A stretch of DNA of 6,123 nt from Thermoplasmata archaeon (GTDB lineage Archaea > Thermoplasmatota > Thermoplasmata > Lutacidiplasmatales > UBA184), in assembly GCA_030039525.1 (NCBI GenBank), contig JASHVI010000166.1, positions 1 to 6,123 of the forward strand, read 5' to 3'. Made by a program: the position numbers and the translations under genes. The notes below the pieces were generated by a model that searched no databases, was not told the DNA's origin, and saw nothing but the letters and a program-made list of their open reading frames with translations. Below, piece by piece: positions 1 to 5,225 of this stretch (position 1 is the stretch's first letter; every line of letters begins with the position of its first letter).

Positions 1-125
1 GTGAGGGACTCTCGGAGGACCTCGTTGACCAGCAGTCGGTACGTTGCGAGCAGGGAGAGGAGCGGAGCCGGGAGCGGGGCATCGAGCGGGATCGGGAGCG
101 CCCGGACGACGGAGGGCACATGCAC
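1..125 (-). CDS. Partial N-terminus, possible TnpB/IS605-type transposase
   Basis: An open frame runs from an in-frame stop near 195 off the left edge. The first plausible start is GTG at 123-125, with a second GTG at 117-119, giving 41 visible residues. After a short lead the sequence reads RALPIPLDAPL, then a leucine-rich helix with ATYRLLVNEVLRESL. A beta-strand followed by a helix containing a Y-R-x-L-V-N-x-x-L pattern is common at the N-terminus of TnpB/OrfB proteins of IS200/IS605-type elements, hence the tentative call. No catalytic residues lie inside the window, so the assignment rests on this short resemblance. No Shine-Dalgarno sequence or clear TATA box was seen upstream. It could equally be an unrelated helical protein or, less likely, a chance open frame in GC-rich DNA. 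Confidence 0.35.
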   Translation of the reverse strand, partial: MHVPSVVRALPIPLDAPLPAPLLSLLATYRLLVNEVLRESL

Positions 126-279
126 GAATTCATCGGGAAGGAGGCTTGAAGGTGAGTAGGTCGACGGAAGGTGAAAGATGACCCGTGGATCCGACTAGGC
201 GCTGAGGGCGGAATCGACAGGCGTCGAAGGCACTGAATACTTTCCCAAAGCTGAAATCTCCCAAACGCTCAAGAGGCGA

Positions 280-295
280 GCCGGGTAGGCCCGGC
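280..295. repeat. Short GC-rich hairpin just upstream of the tRNA gene
   Basis: GCCGGG (280-285) and CCCGGC (290-295) form a 6-bp perfect stem around a TAGG loop, ending five bases before the tRNA. It may lie in the tRNA 5' leader or be a chance palindrome in GC-rich DNA. The rest of 126-300 shows no convincing gene. The AT-richest part (about 237-265, including GAAATC at 253-258) is the only place a weak tRNA promoter could sit. Confidence 0.3.
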
Positions 296-300
296 CGGCT

Positions 301-401
301 GCTCCCGTAGTCTAGTGGTCAAGGATAGAGGCCTCTCGAGCCTTTGACGCGGGTTCAAAACCGGGGAGGACTCCTCCCCGGGGAAACTCCCGCCGGGAGC
401 A
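301..401 (+). tRNA. tRNA-Glu (anticodon CTC), with an intron in the T-loop
   Basis: This gene encodes a glutamate tRNA reading GAG. The acceptor arm GCTCCCG (301-307) pairs 7/7 with CGGGAGC (394-400), followed by discriminator A401; CCA is not encoded. The D-arm is GTCT (310-313) with GGAT (323-326) and carries the G317-G318 pair. The anticodon stem GAGGC (328-332) pairs with GCCTT (340-344) around the loop CTCTCGA, anticodon CTC at 335-337. The variable loop is 345-348. The T-stem GCGGG (349-353) pairs perfectly with CCCGC (389-393), but its loop is interrupted. Removing 360-387 restores a canonical seven-base loop TTCAAAT. The mature RNA is 73 nt before CCA addition. The GCTCC...GGAGCA ends match archaeal tRNA-Glu. 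Read without the intron, the T-stem and acceptor arm do not fold, so standard scans may miss or truncate this gene. Confidence 0.93.
360..387 (+). other. tRNA intron at position 59/60 (bulge-helix-bulge)
   Basis: A 28-nt intron is inferred from the fold. The intron core is an 8-bp perfect hairpin, CCGGGGAG (361-368) with CTCCCCGG (374-381), loop 369-373. A three-base bulge AAA (358-360) follows exon bases TTCA (354-357). A second three-base bulge ACT (386-388) follows intron bases GGAA (382-385). TTCA and GGAA form the four-position central helix: three Watson-Crick pairs plus one A-G mismatch next to the bulge. The T-stem itself is the outer helix. Cutting after the second base of each bulge, the known rule for the archaeal splicing endonuclease, removes exactly 360-387 and leaves a perfect T-arm. 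The single mismatch makes the motif slightly relaxed. Confidence 0.88.
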
Positions 402-503
402 TCCCCCTCCCCGCTCGCCCCATCCTCGATCGGCGGCGCGCGATGCGCCGGTCGGCTCGCCGGCACGGTCGCTTCCGACGCCGGCCGCCGGAAAATTCCG
501 CGA

Positions 504-530
504 GGTTTATCCGCTGCCGCGTGCTAGCAC
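504..530 (+). promoter_or_regulatory. Candidate promoter with palindromic operator
   Basis: GGTTTATCC (504-512) resembles a weak archaeal TATA box, which would put transcription start near 530-535. Directly between it and that start lies the perfect 10-bp palindrome GTGCTAGCAC (521-530), where a dimeric repressor could block initiation. The next gene begins about 170 bases further on, so the transcript would have a long leader. Both the TATA match and the operator role are inference; a second AT patch (491-499) could be the real element. Confidence 0.3.
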
Positions 531-596
531 TTAGCGCGCAGAAACCGCGCCCGGGGTGTATCGGTGTGCGAACGGCTCTGCCATAGTATCGGGAGG

Positions 597-676
597 GGGG
601 GGTCGGCGCGAGCCAACCGAAAGAATGACCCCCCGAACAGGGGTGGGCCGTTGCCTGTTCGGACAGGCACAACCGG
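597..676 (+). ncRNA. Candidate structured 5' leader RNA
   Basis: Three elements can pair. (1) Bases 597-604 (GGGGGGTC) pair with 627-634 (GACCCCCC), enclosing a small hairpin GGC-GCGA-GCC (605-614, GNRA-type loop) and a 12-base purine-rich strand (615-626). (2) CCGAACAGG (633-641) is complementary to CCTGTTCGG (654-662). (3) GCCTGT (653-658) pairs with ACAGGC (663-668) around a TCGG loop; the helix extends through GTT/AAC and CC/GG with bulges, ending at 676. Helices 2 and 3 use the same bases, so they exclude each other, as in switch-like leaders. I do not recognise a known riboswitch family. Helices are easy to find at this base composition, so this is tentative. Confidence 0.3.
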
Positions 677-700
677 GTGGAGGAGTTCGGCCGGGTAAGT

Positions 701-1270
701 ATGGCGGTGGCATCGGAGAGTGGGAACGCGGGGCTGTTTACGCGGGTCGGGCCGCAGGGCCTCATGTCGATCGCGACGGTCGGCATGGCGGCGGCGGCGC
801 TGGTAGTGAGCGTCCTGATCGTGGTGACCGGGGCCGGGCTGCATTCGGCCGTGAGCAACGGGACCGCGGGGGCCACGGGGGCGGCCGGAGCCAATGGCGC
901 CTCGGGCGCCGCGGGCGCGGCGGGCTCCGCCGGCGTCGGCACGACCTGGGGGACGCTGAACATCACCTTCTCGATCTCGGGCAAGGACCTGTCGATCGTC
1001 TCGGCGACCTGCGAGGCGGAGGGCCACGGGGCCTACGCCTGCGAGCTCTCGGTCGCGAGCACCTCGAACGTCACCGAGAAGATCACCGGTCTCTCCTATC
1101 CGGAGAACCCCAACGTCTACTACGCGGGCGCGGACCCGACGATCGGCTGGATCATCTTCCCGCCGGGGACGACCACGAACTTCACCCTCTGGTTCCAGGC
1201 GGTACAGGTCTCGGGCAGCTCCAACGTGCCCGTGACGCTCCTCGTGAACGACGCGACCTCGAGCGACTGA
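701..1270 (+). CDS. Membrane-anchored protein with collagen-like Gly-X-X stalk
   Basis: 189 residues from ATG 701; an in-frame GTG at 677 would add eight. I prefer the ATG because 677 has no ribosome site, although a GGAGG at 679-683 lies rather far from 701. A short cytoplasmic segment (1-21) is followed by one hydrophobic membrane segment (about 22-46). Nine Gly-X-X triplets follow at residues 54-80, alanine-rich and without proline. A globular domain rich in beta-strand and Thr/Ser comes last (81-189). Cys104 and Cys114 could form a disulfide outside the cell. Four N-glycosylation sequons (N53, N87, N123, N160) lie on the predicted outer side. The layout suggests a trimeric surface stalk carrying a small beta-domain. 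I do not recognise the C-terminal family. Function is unknown; adhesion or cell-envelope roles are only guesses. Confidence 0.8.
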   Translation: MAVASESGNAGLFTRVGPQGLMSIATVGMAAAALVVSVLIVVTGAGLHSAVSNGTAGATGAAGANGASGAAGAAGSAGVGTTWGTLNITFSISGKDLSIVSATCEAEGHGAYACELSVASTSNVTEKITGLSYPENPNVYYAGADPTIGWIIFPPGTTTNFTLWFQAVQVSGSSNVPVTLLVNDATSSD

Positions 1271-1287
1271 AGACGGCCCACCGGGAA

Positions 1288-1325
1288 GGGGCGGGTCGAA
1301 CCCCGCCCCGGCAACCCTTTCTCTT
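1288..1325 (+). terminator. Hairpin followed by pyrimidine tract
   Basis: GGGGCGGG (1288-1295) pairs perfectly with CCCGCCCC (1302-1309) around a six-base loop, 17 bases after the stop of the collagen-like gene. It is followed by a T/C-rich run at 1316-1325. Archaeal termination mainly needs the T-rich tract and not the hairpin, and this tract is short, so confidence is moderate. Confidence 0.5.
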
Positions 1326-1350
1326 CGGATTCTCTCGACCCAAGGGCCGA

Positions 1351-1373
1351 CCCGTTCCGGCGGCCGGGACGGG
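1351..1373 (+). repeat. Strong hairpin upstream of dtdA
   Basis: CCCGTTCCGG (1351-1360) pairs with CCGGGACGGG (1364-1373), ten pairs including one T-G wobble, around a three-base loop. It ends 15 bases before the dtdA start codon, where a hairpin in the transcript could affect translation. No TATA box is recognisable about 27 nt before that start, so the dtdA promoter is unclear. Confidence 0.45.
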
Positions 1374-1388
1374 CGGCCCCCCCCGTGG

Positions 1389-2228
1389 ATGACCCTCGAA
1401 TACGTCCTCGTGGTCTCCGAGGAGGACCCCGTCGCGCAGGCGGTCGCCGGGATCTGGGGAACTCCCGAGACGACCGACCTCCGCGTGGACGGGACTCCCG
1501 TCCGCTCGCTCGCCCCCCACGTCGGGCTCCTGCGACGTCCCGGCCTCCATATCCAGGACGAATCGCTGGTCGTCCCCTCGGGGAGCGAGGGGGCGCCGCC
1601 GCCGACGCTCGTGTTCCCCTCGGTGCACCGGAGCGCCACCGACACCGCCGCGCTGACGGTGCACCCGCTCGGGAACCTCGGAGAGACCGCCGAGGTGGGC
1701 GGCCGGCCCCGCGTCCTGGTGCCCACCGACCCCCGCCGGATGGCGGCGGCCCTCCGCCGGGTCGCGGAGGTGGGCGGAAGCCTCGGCTGGCCGGCCTCCC
1801 TCGAAGCGACCCATCACGGGCCGGCGCTGACCCAGCCGGCCTTCTTCGTGGAGATCGGCGCGCCGGATTTTCGGCGTCCCCCGGAGAGCGCCGTGCGGGC
1901 GTACGCGCGGCTGCTGCCCGAGCTCGTTCCGGACCCCTCCGACCGGATCGCGATCGCCCTCGGGGGGGGCCACTACGCTCCCCACTTCTCCGAGCTGGTC
2001 CTCGAACGCCGGTGGGCGGTCGGCCACGTCCTCCCGCGCTACGCCGAGGAGCTGCTCGACGCGGAGCGACTGGCGGACGCGGCCGCGAAGAGCCCGGGGC
2101 TCGAGGGAGCCCTGTACCACCGGGCGGAGGACCGGGAGCGCTGGGCGAGGCTTCGACCCCCGCCGATGCTGCGCGACTCCGACGCGCCCCGCCGCGGGGC
2201 CGAGCCGGTCGATCGGACTACTCGGTAG
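1389..2228 (+). CDS. dtdA: D-aminoacyl-tRNA deacylase (DtdA/GEK1 family)
   Basis: This cytosolic enzyme hydrolyses D-amino acids wrongly attached to tRNA, recycling the tRNA and protecting translation. The 279-residue protein carries the conserved blocks of the archaeal/plant type (DTD2, COG1650): HRSATDTAALTVHPLGN (80-96), LEATHHGPA (138-146), FFVEIGAPD (152-160), GGGHYAP (192-198) and GHVLPRYA (212-219). The family is zinc-dependent, and the many histidines in these blocks (H80, H92, H142, H143, H195, H213) are the likely metal or active-site residues. Length is normal for the family. The C-terminal tail after about 245 is Arg/Pro-rich and probably poorly conserved. The start at ATG 1389 keeps the usual N-terminal strand EYVLVVSEEDPVA. 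No Shine-Dalgarno sequence is seen. The last 11 bases overlap the end of the converging regulator gene. Confidence 0.93.
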   Translation: MTLEYVLVVSEEDPVAQAVAGIWGTPETTDLRVDGTPVRSLAPHVGLLRRPGLHIQDESLVVPSGSEGAPPPTLVFPSVHRSATDTAALTVHPLGNLGETAEVGGRPRVLVPTDPRRMAAALRRVAEVGGSLGWPASLEATHHGPALTQPAFFVEIGAPDFRRPPESAVRAYARLLPELVPDPSDRIAIALGGGHYAPHFSELVLERRWAVGHVLPRYAEELLDAERLADAAAKSPGLEGALYHRAEDRERWARLRPPPMLRDSDAPRRGAEPVDRTTR

Positions 2229-2445
2229 CGCTGCGGCGCTTCTCGGTCCGCTGGAACATGACGGCGCCGCTCCGGTAGACCGCCTTGCCGAGCTTCACGT
2301 TCTGGATCGAGGCGAGGTGCGGGGCCCGCTCGGCCATCATCATCTGCTCGATGATCTGACGGAACAGCGCCGACTGGTTGATCTCCGGGTGGCGCTCGAG
2401 GAAGGCGTTCTCCTCGGGCGTGATGGTGATGTTCTTGCGGAGCAT
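2218..2445 (-). CDS. Small ribbon-helix-helix-like DNA-binding protein
   Basis: 75 residues from ATG at 2443-2445, chosen because GGGGAG (2451-2456) stands five bases upstream; a longer start at 2487 would add 14 low-quality residues and has no such site. Residues 4-9 (KNITIT) form a short polar strand. They are followed by helix A (about 10-19) and, after a turn, helix B (NQSALFRQIIEQMM, 23-36). This strand-helix-helix order with a leading basic residue is typical of MetJ/Arc-type dimeric repressors. Residues 38-75 form a basic tail with no family I recognise. An AT-rich palindromic promoter lies upstream, so autoregulation is plausible. It could also be an antitoxin, but no toxin gene is adjacent. 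The fold assignment is from pattern only. Confidence 0.78.
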   Translation of the reverse strand: MLRKNITITPEENAFLERHPEINQSALFRQIIEQMMMAERAPHLASIQNVKLGKAVYRSGAVMFQRTEKRRSATE

Positions 2446-2490
2446 GGAGTCTCCCCGGCGGCCCCCCGGCATGGATGGCTTACCCAAGGG

Positions 2491-2512
2491 ACTGTATTAA
2501 TACGTATGCATC
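2491..2512 (-). promoter_or_regulatory. AT-rich palindromic promoter of the small regulator gene
   Basis: In very GC-rich DNA, GTATTAATAC (2494-2503) is a perfect 10-bp palindrome containing a TATA-like TATTAATA. It is followed by two more small palindromes, TACGTA (2501-2506) and ATGCAT (2507-2512). On the minus strand a start about 27 nt beyond the TATA centre would fall near 2472. That leaves a leader of about 27 nt that includes the GGGGAG ribosome site. The palindrome overlapping the TATA box is a natural operator for a dimeric ribbon-helix-helix protein. Confidence 0.55.
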
Positions 2513-2537
2513 CGTAGCGCGCGCGGCGCCGTTCTCG

Positions 2538-2554
2538 CCGGCGTCGAGCGCCGG
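2538..2554 (-). terminator. Hairpin just after the M16 gene pair
   Basis: CCGGCG (2538-2543) pairs with CGCCGG (2549-2554) around a five-base loop, starting three bases past the stop codon of the second M16 gene. No T-rich tract follows on the minus strand, so its role as a terminator is weakly supported. Confidence 0.25.
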
Positions 2555-2557
2555 AAA

Positions 2558-3820
2558 TCAGGTCCCCGTCGTGACCAGCACGGTCGCTTCGGGATCGATC
2601 GCGGAGGCCGCGGCCTCCTGGATCTCCGAGGGGCGGACCGCGCGGAGCCGCGCCGGCCACTCTCGGTAGTAGTCCTCGGGAAGGCCGTAGTAGGCGACTT
2701 CGACGGCCACGTCGTGGACGCGGGAGGTCGTCTCGAGACCGAGCTGGATCGAACCGATCGAGCTCTCGCGGATCCGATCGAGCTCCGCCGTGGGCACGGG
2801 CCGCTCCCGGATCGCGGCGAGCTCTTCGCGCAGCAAGCGCTCGACCTGGGCGGCCCGCTCGGGCCCGGTGCCGGCGCGGGCGACCCAGAAGCCGCCCCAG
2901 GCCATCGACTCCAGCTCGCTCGAGCTGTGGTAGGCGAGTCCGCTACGCTCCCGGACGTGCTGGAAGAGGCGTCCGAGCAGCGGTCGCCCTCCGAGGACCT
3001 CGTCCCCGAGGAACAGTGCCGGGTACCCGGGCGCGCTCCGGGCGGGGGCCGAGCATCCGAGCCGTATCTCGACCTGCGTCCGATCCGGCATGGCGAGCCG
3101 GCGATCGGAGACGGTGCGGCGGGGCGAGGCGCTCCCGTCCGGGCGCGACACCGGCTGCCAGTGGGCCCACTCGCCCCGGAATCGGCGTCGGACCTCGTCG
3201 CGCAGCGCGGCGGCCGGGGCGCCGGAGGTGGCGACGAGGGCCGCCCCGCCCGGCACGTAATGCGTGCCGTGGAACCGGCGCAGGTCGGCCTGCCGGATGC
3301 GGCCGACGCTGGCCCGCGTCCCGATGCCGGAGCGGTGGTACGGATGGGAGGACGGAAAGAGGGCCTCCAGGAACTCGGTGTCGGCCCGCGAGTCCGGCTG
3401 GGTCGCCTCGCGCAGCTGCCGCTCGACGAGCTGGCGCTTGGCGATCTCGAGGTCCTTCGCGTCGAACCGGGGCCGGAGGACGGCCTCCGCGAGGACCTCC
3501 AAGAGCTCCCGCCACCGGTCCCTAGGACCCCAGACCGAGAGCTCGGCGCACTCGGGCGAAGGCTGGCTGTTAAGCGTCGCGCCGAGCGAGTCCAAGCGTC
3601 GGGCCAGCGCCCGGCGGTCCCACGGCCCGGCGGCCAGTACCGCCAGCTCCGCGTCCAGCAGGGCGAGTCCCGCGAGATCTCCGGGGTCGTAGGCCGTTCC
3701 ACCGGGGCCGATGTAGGTGAACTGTACGGAGGGCGAGCCCGACGGAGGGGCCTGGCGGACGAGCGTCAGCCCGTCGTCGATCTCCTCGCGCTCGACGACG
3801 AGCGGGGAGGGCTCAGCCAC
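2558..3820 (-). CDS. M16 peptidase family protein, non-catalytic partner subunit
   Basis: This is a 420-residue M16B-type (mitochondrial processing peptidase-like) protein of two homologous halves. Where catalytic members have HxxEH, this one reads LALLDAELAV (52-61), so it cannot bind zinc there. Its C-terminal half keeps the substrate-binding Arg/Tyr motif RLFQHVRERSGLAYHSSSE (284-302; R290 and Y297). Known two-gene M16B peptidases divide the work this way: one chain holds the metal site, the other the Arg/Tyr pair. The GTG start overlaps the upstream gene by eight bases (GTGGCTGA), with GGAGG (3827-3831) six bases before it, indicating translational coupling. No signal peptide is seen, so the dimer is probably cytosolic. 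The substrate is unknown; oligopeptide degradation is the usual inference. Confidence 0.9.
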   Translation of the reverse strand: MAEPSPLVVEREEIDDGLTLVRQAPPSGSPSVQFTYIGPGGTAYDPGDLAGLALLDAELAVLAAGPWDRRALARRLDSLGATLNSQPSPECAELSVWGPRDRWRELLEVLAEAVLRPRFDAKDLEIAKRQLVERQLREATQPDSRADTEFLEALFPSSHPYHRSGIGTRASVGRIRQADLRRFHGTHYVPGGAALVATSGAPAAALRDEVRRRFRGEWAHWQPVSRPDGSASPRRTVSDRRLAMPDRTQVEIRLGCSAPARSAPGYPALFLGDEVLGGRPLLGRLFQHVRERSGLAYHSSSELESMAWGGFWVARAGTGPERAAQVERLLREELAAIRERPVPTAELDRIRESSIGSIQLGLETTSRVHDVAVEVAYYGLPEDYYREWPARLRAVRPSEIQEAAASAIDPEATVLVTTGT

Positions 3821-5132
3821 GGACGGCCTCCGCCACCGGCTCGAATCGGATCACCACGCGCCGCCGGGGATCGAAGAGTCGACGGGCCAGCTGCTTCACC
3901 GCCGAGGCGGGAACGGCGAGGAGCTGTCGGTACAGCCGCCGTTCGAGCCCGGGCGGTCCGAGCATCGCGAAGTACCCGAGCCGGAACCCCGCCCGCGTCG
4001 AACCCTCGTAGGAGAGCGCGGCCCCCTCCCGGACCTTCACCCGGACCTCCTGGAGCTCGGCGCTCGTCGGACCGTCGGCGGCGATCCGCTGGGCCTCCTT
4101 CAGCAGCGCCTGCTCGATCCGCTCGAGCGCGACGCCCTCCGCAGCCTGCGCGTAGAAGGTGAAGAGCCCCGGGTGGAGCCGGGGTCGCCACTCGCTCGTC
4201 GCCCGTACCGCGAGGCCCGGATCGACGAGCGCCCGATAGAGGCGGGAGGTCGGGTGGTCCGAACGCCGGCCCCACATCGGGCCCGCGGCGAAGAGGCGGG
4301 TCTCTCCGCCGAGGATCGCATCGAGCACGAGGGCCGCGGGGGCCTCGGCGGCGCTGATCGCGGGGGCCCGGTAGGCCATCGCGATCAACGGGGTGGTCCC
4401 GGGACCGGCCAGGTCGGCGCGCCGGATCCCCCCGAGCGGGGGCTCGACGCGGTGGACCTCGGGGTCCTCTCCGGTCGAGGGGAGCCGGGAGAACCGACGC
4501 CGGATGTCGCGGCGGAGCGTCGCGGGCTCGAAGCCGCCGGTCACCACGAGGACCGCGTTGCGAGGGCCGTAGAACCGCTGATAGTAGGCCCGGAGCGCCT
4601 CCGGCGTGAGGGAGAGGATGTCGGAGGGGTACCCGAGGGCGTCCCATCGGTAGGGGTGTTCCGTAAAGGCGAGGGCGTAGAGTTCCTCCTCGACCCGGAA
4701 CTCGGGCCAGTTCTCGTTCCCCTCCCGCTCGGAGCGGACCACCGTGCGCTCCCGCTCGACCTCCTTCGGCGCGATCGTCGCCCGGGTCATCCGGTCGGCC
4801 TCGATCCCGAGCGGGACCTCGAGGTGCTCGCGGGGGACCGTCGTGAAGTAGGCGGTGAAGTCGTTGTCCGTGAAGGCGTTCAGGATCCCGCCGACCTCGA
4901 CGACCGCCCGGTCGATCTCGCCTTTCGCGAACCTCGGCGAGCCCTGGAAGAGCATGTGCTCGACCCAGTGGGAGGCCCCGGTCACGCCGAGCCATTCGTT
5001 CTTGGACCCGACCCGGTACCAGACCCAGACGCTCGCCGTCGGGCTCTCGGCGTCGGGGGCGAGCAGGACGGTGAGGCCGTTCGGCAGCTGGAACCGTTCG
5101 GGGCGGAGGAAGCTGCCGACCGGGGGGGCCAT
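3813..5132 (-). CDS. Zinc metallopeptidase, M16 family, catalytic subunit
   Basis: This 439-residue protein carries the inverted zinc motif HWVEH (55-59): H55 and H59 bind zinc and E58 is the catalytic base. The distal ligand is E135 within RTVVRSERE, 76 residues after H59, which is the spacing usual for M16. The GGxxNAFTxxDFTAY block (81-95) after the motif is also typical. In the second half, the region matching the Arg/Tyr site (SRLYRALVDPGLAVRATSE, 296-314) lacks the tyrosine that the partner retains, so the two chains are complementary. Length fits the 400-450-residue M16B class. There is no signal peptide or membrane segment. The ATG start lies about 27 nt downstream of a good TATA box, so the message is probably leaderless. 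It is the first gene of the operon with 2558-3820. Confidence 0.93.
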   Translation of the reverse strand: MAPPVGSFLRPERFQLPNGLTVLLAPDAESPTASVWVWYRVGSKNEWLGVTGASHWVEHMLFQGSPRFAKGEIDRAVVEVGGILNAFTDNDFTAYFTTVPREHLEVPLGIEADRMTRATIAPKEVERERTVVRSEREGNENWPEFRVEEELYALAFTEHPYRWDALGYPSDILSLTPEALRAYYQRFYGPRNAVLVVTGGFEPATLRRDIRRRFSRLPSTGEDPEVHRVEPPLGGIRRADLAGPGTTPLIAMAYRAPAISAAEAPAALVLDAILGGETRLFAAGPMWGRRSDHPTSRLYRALVDPGLAVRATSEWRPRLHPGLFTFYAQAAEGVALERIEQALLKEAQRIAADGPTSAELQEVRVKVREGAALSYEGSTRAGFRLGYFAMLGPPGLERRLYRQLLAVPASAVKQLARRLFDPRRRVVIRFEPVAEAVRG

Positions 5133-5155
5133 GTGCGCCGTCCGAGCCGGGGCGG

Positions 5156-5162
5156 TTTATAA
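5156..5162 (-). promoter_or_regulatory. TATA box of the M16 operon
   Basis: The minus strand reads TTATAAA here, a strong archaeal TATA box in otherwise GC-rich DNA, centred 27 nt before the ATG of the catalytic M16 gene. Transcription should therefore start at or next to the start codon, giving a leaderless message. Confidence 0.7.
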
Positions 5163-5195
5163 CGGGCCGCGGGGGCCGACCCCTCCGTCGCAACC

Positions 5196-5202
5196 GTTAT
5201 CG
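5196..5202 (+). promoter_or_regulatory. TATA-like box of the DGGGP synthase gene
   Basis: GTTATCG is a weaker TATA-like element centred 27 nt before GTG 5226, the same spacing as for the divergent M16 promoter. It supports a leaderless transcript and the GTG start. The two boxes lie about 40 bases apart, so the divergent promoters share a compact region. Confidence 0.5.
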
Positions 5203-5225
5203 CGCACGGTCCGCCATCGGCCCGC

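Larger units (their letters stand above)
402..700 (+). other. Intergenic region without a convincing gene; possible promoter and structured leader
   Basis: Open frames here on both strands are long only because stop codons are rare at this GC content, and they look low-complexity and arginine/proline rich. The first part (402-420) is pyrimidine-rich, just past the tRNA. A 6-bp hairpin sits at 434-450. An AT-richer patch lies at 491-511, a perfect palindrome at 521-530, and several strong hairpins at 597-676, described separately. The simplest reading is a promoter plus a long structured 5' leader of the gene at 701. Confidence 0.5.

Noticed and set aside
361..381. Perfect hairpin read as a terminator or operator after a truncated tRNA
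   Set aside because: It is better explained as the intron helix, because true T-stem and acceptor sequences resume directly after it and complete the tRNA.
344..586. Small open frame beginning inside the tRNA gene
   Set aside because: It starts within the tRNA, is arginine-rich, and has no ribosome site or recognisable domain.
597..676. Known riboswitch, SRP RNA or RNase P RNA
   Set aside because: The conserved core sequences I know for these RNAs are not present; only generic helices are seen.
524..1726. Long minus-strand open frame of 400 codons across the collagen-like gene and dtdA
   Set aside because: It is Arg/Gly/Pro-rich low-complexity sequence antisense to two well-supported genes, which is typical of shadow frames at this GC content.
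1385..2278. Alternative plus-strand frame starting four bases before dtdA
   Set aside because: It is almost pure Arg/Gly/Pro/Ala, while the frame at 1389 contains all the DtdA motifs.
2714..4162. Long plus-strand open frame of 482 codons opposite the M16 genes
   Set aside because: The opposite strand carries clear M16 motifs, while this frame shows no recognisable domain and is dominated by Arg, Gly, Pro and Ala.
3717..5162. Plus-strand open frame of 481 codons opposite the catalytic M16 gene
   Set aside because: It is a mirror frame of the zinc peptidase with skewed composition and no start signals.
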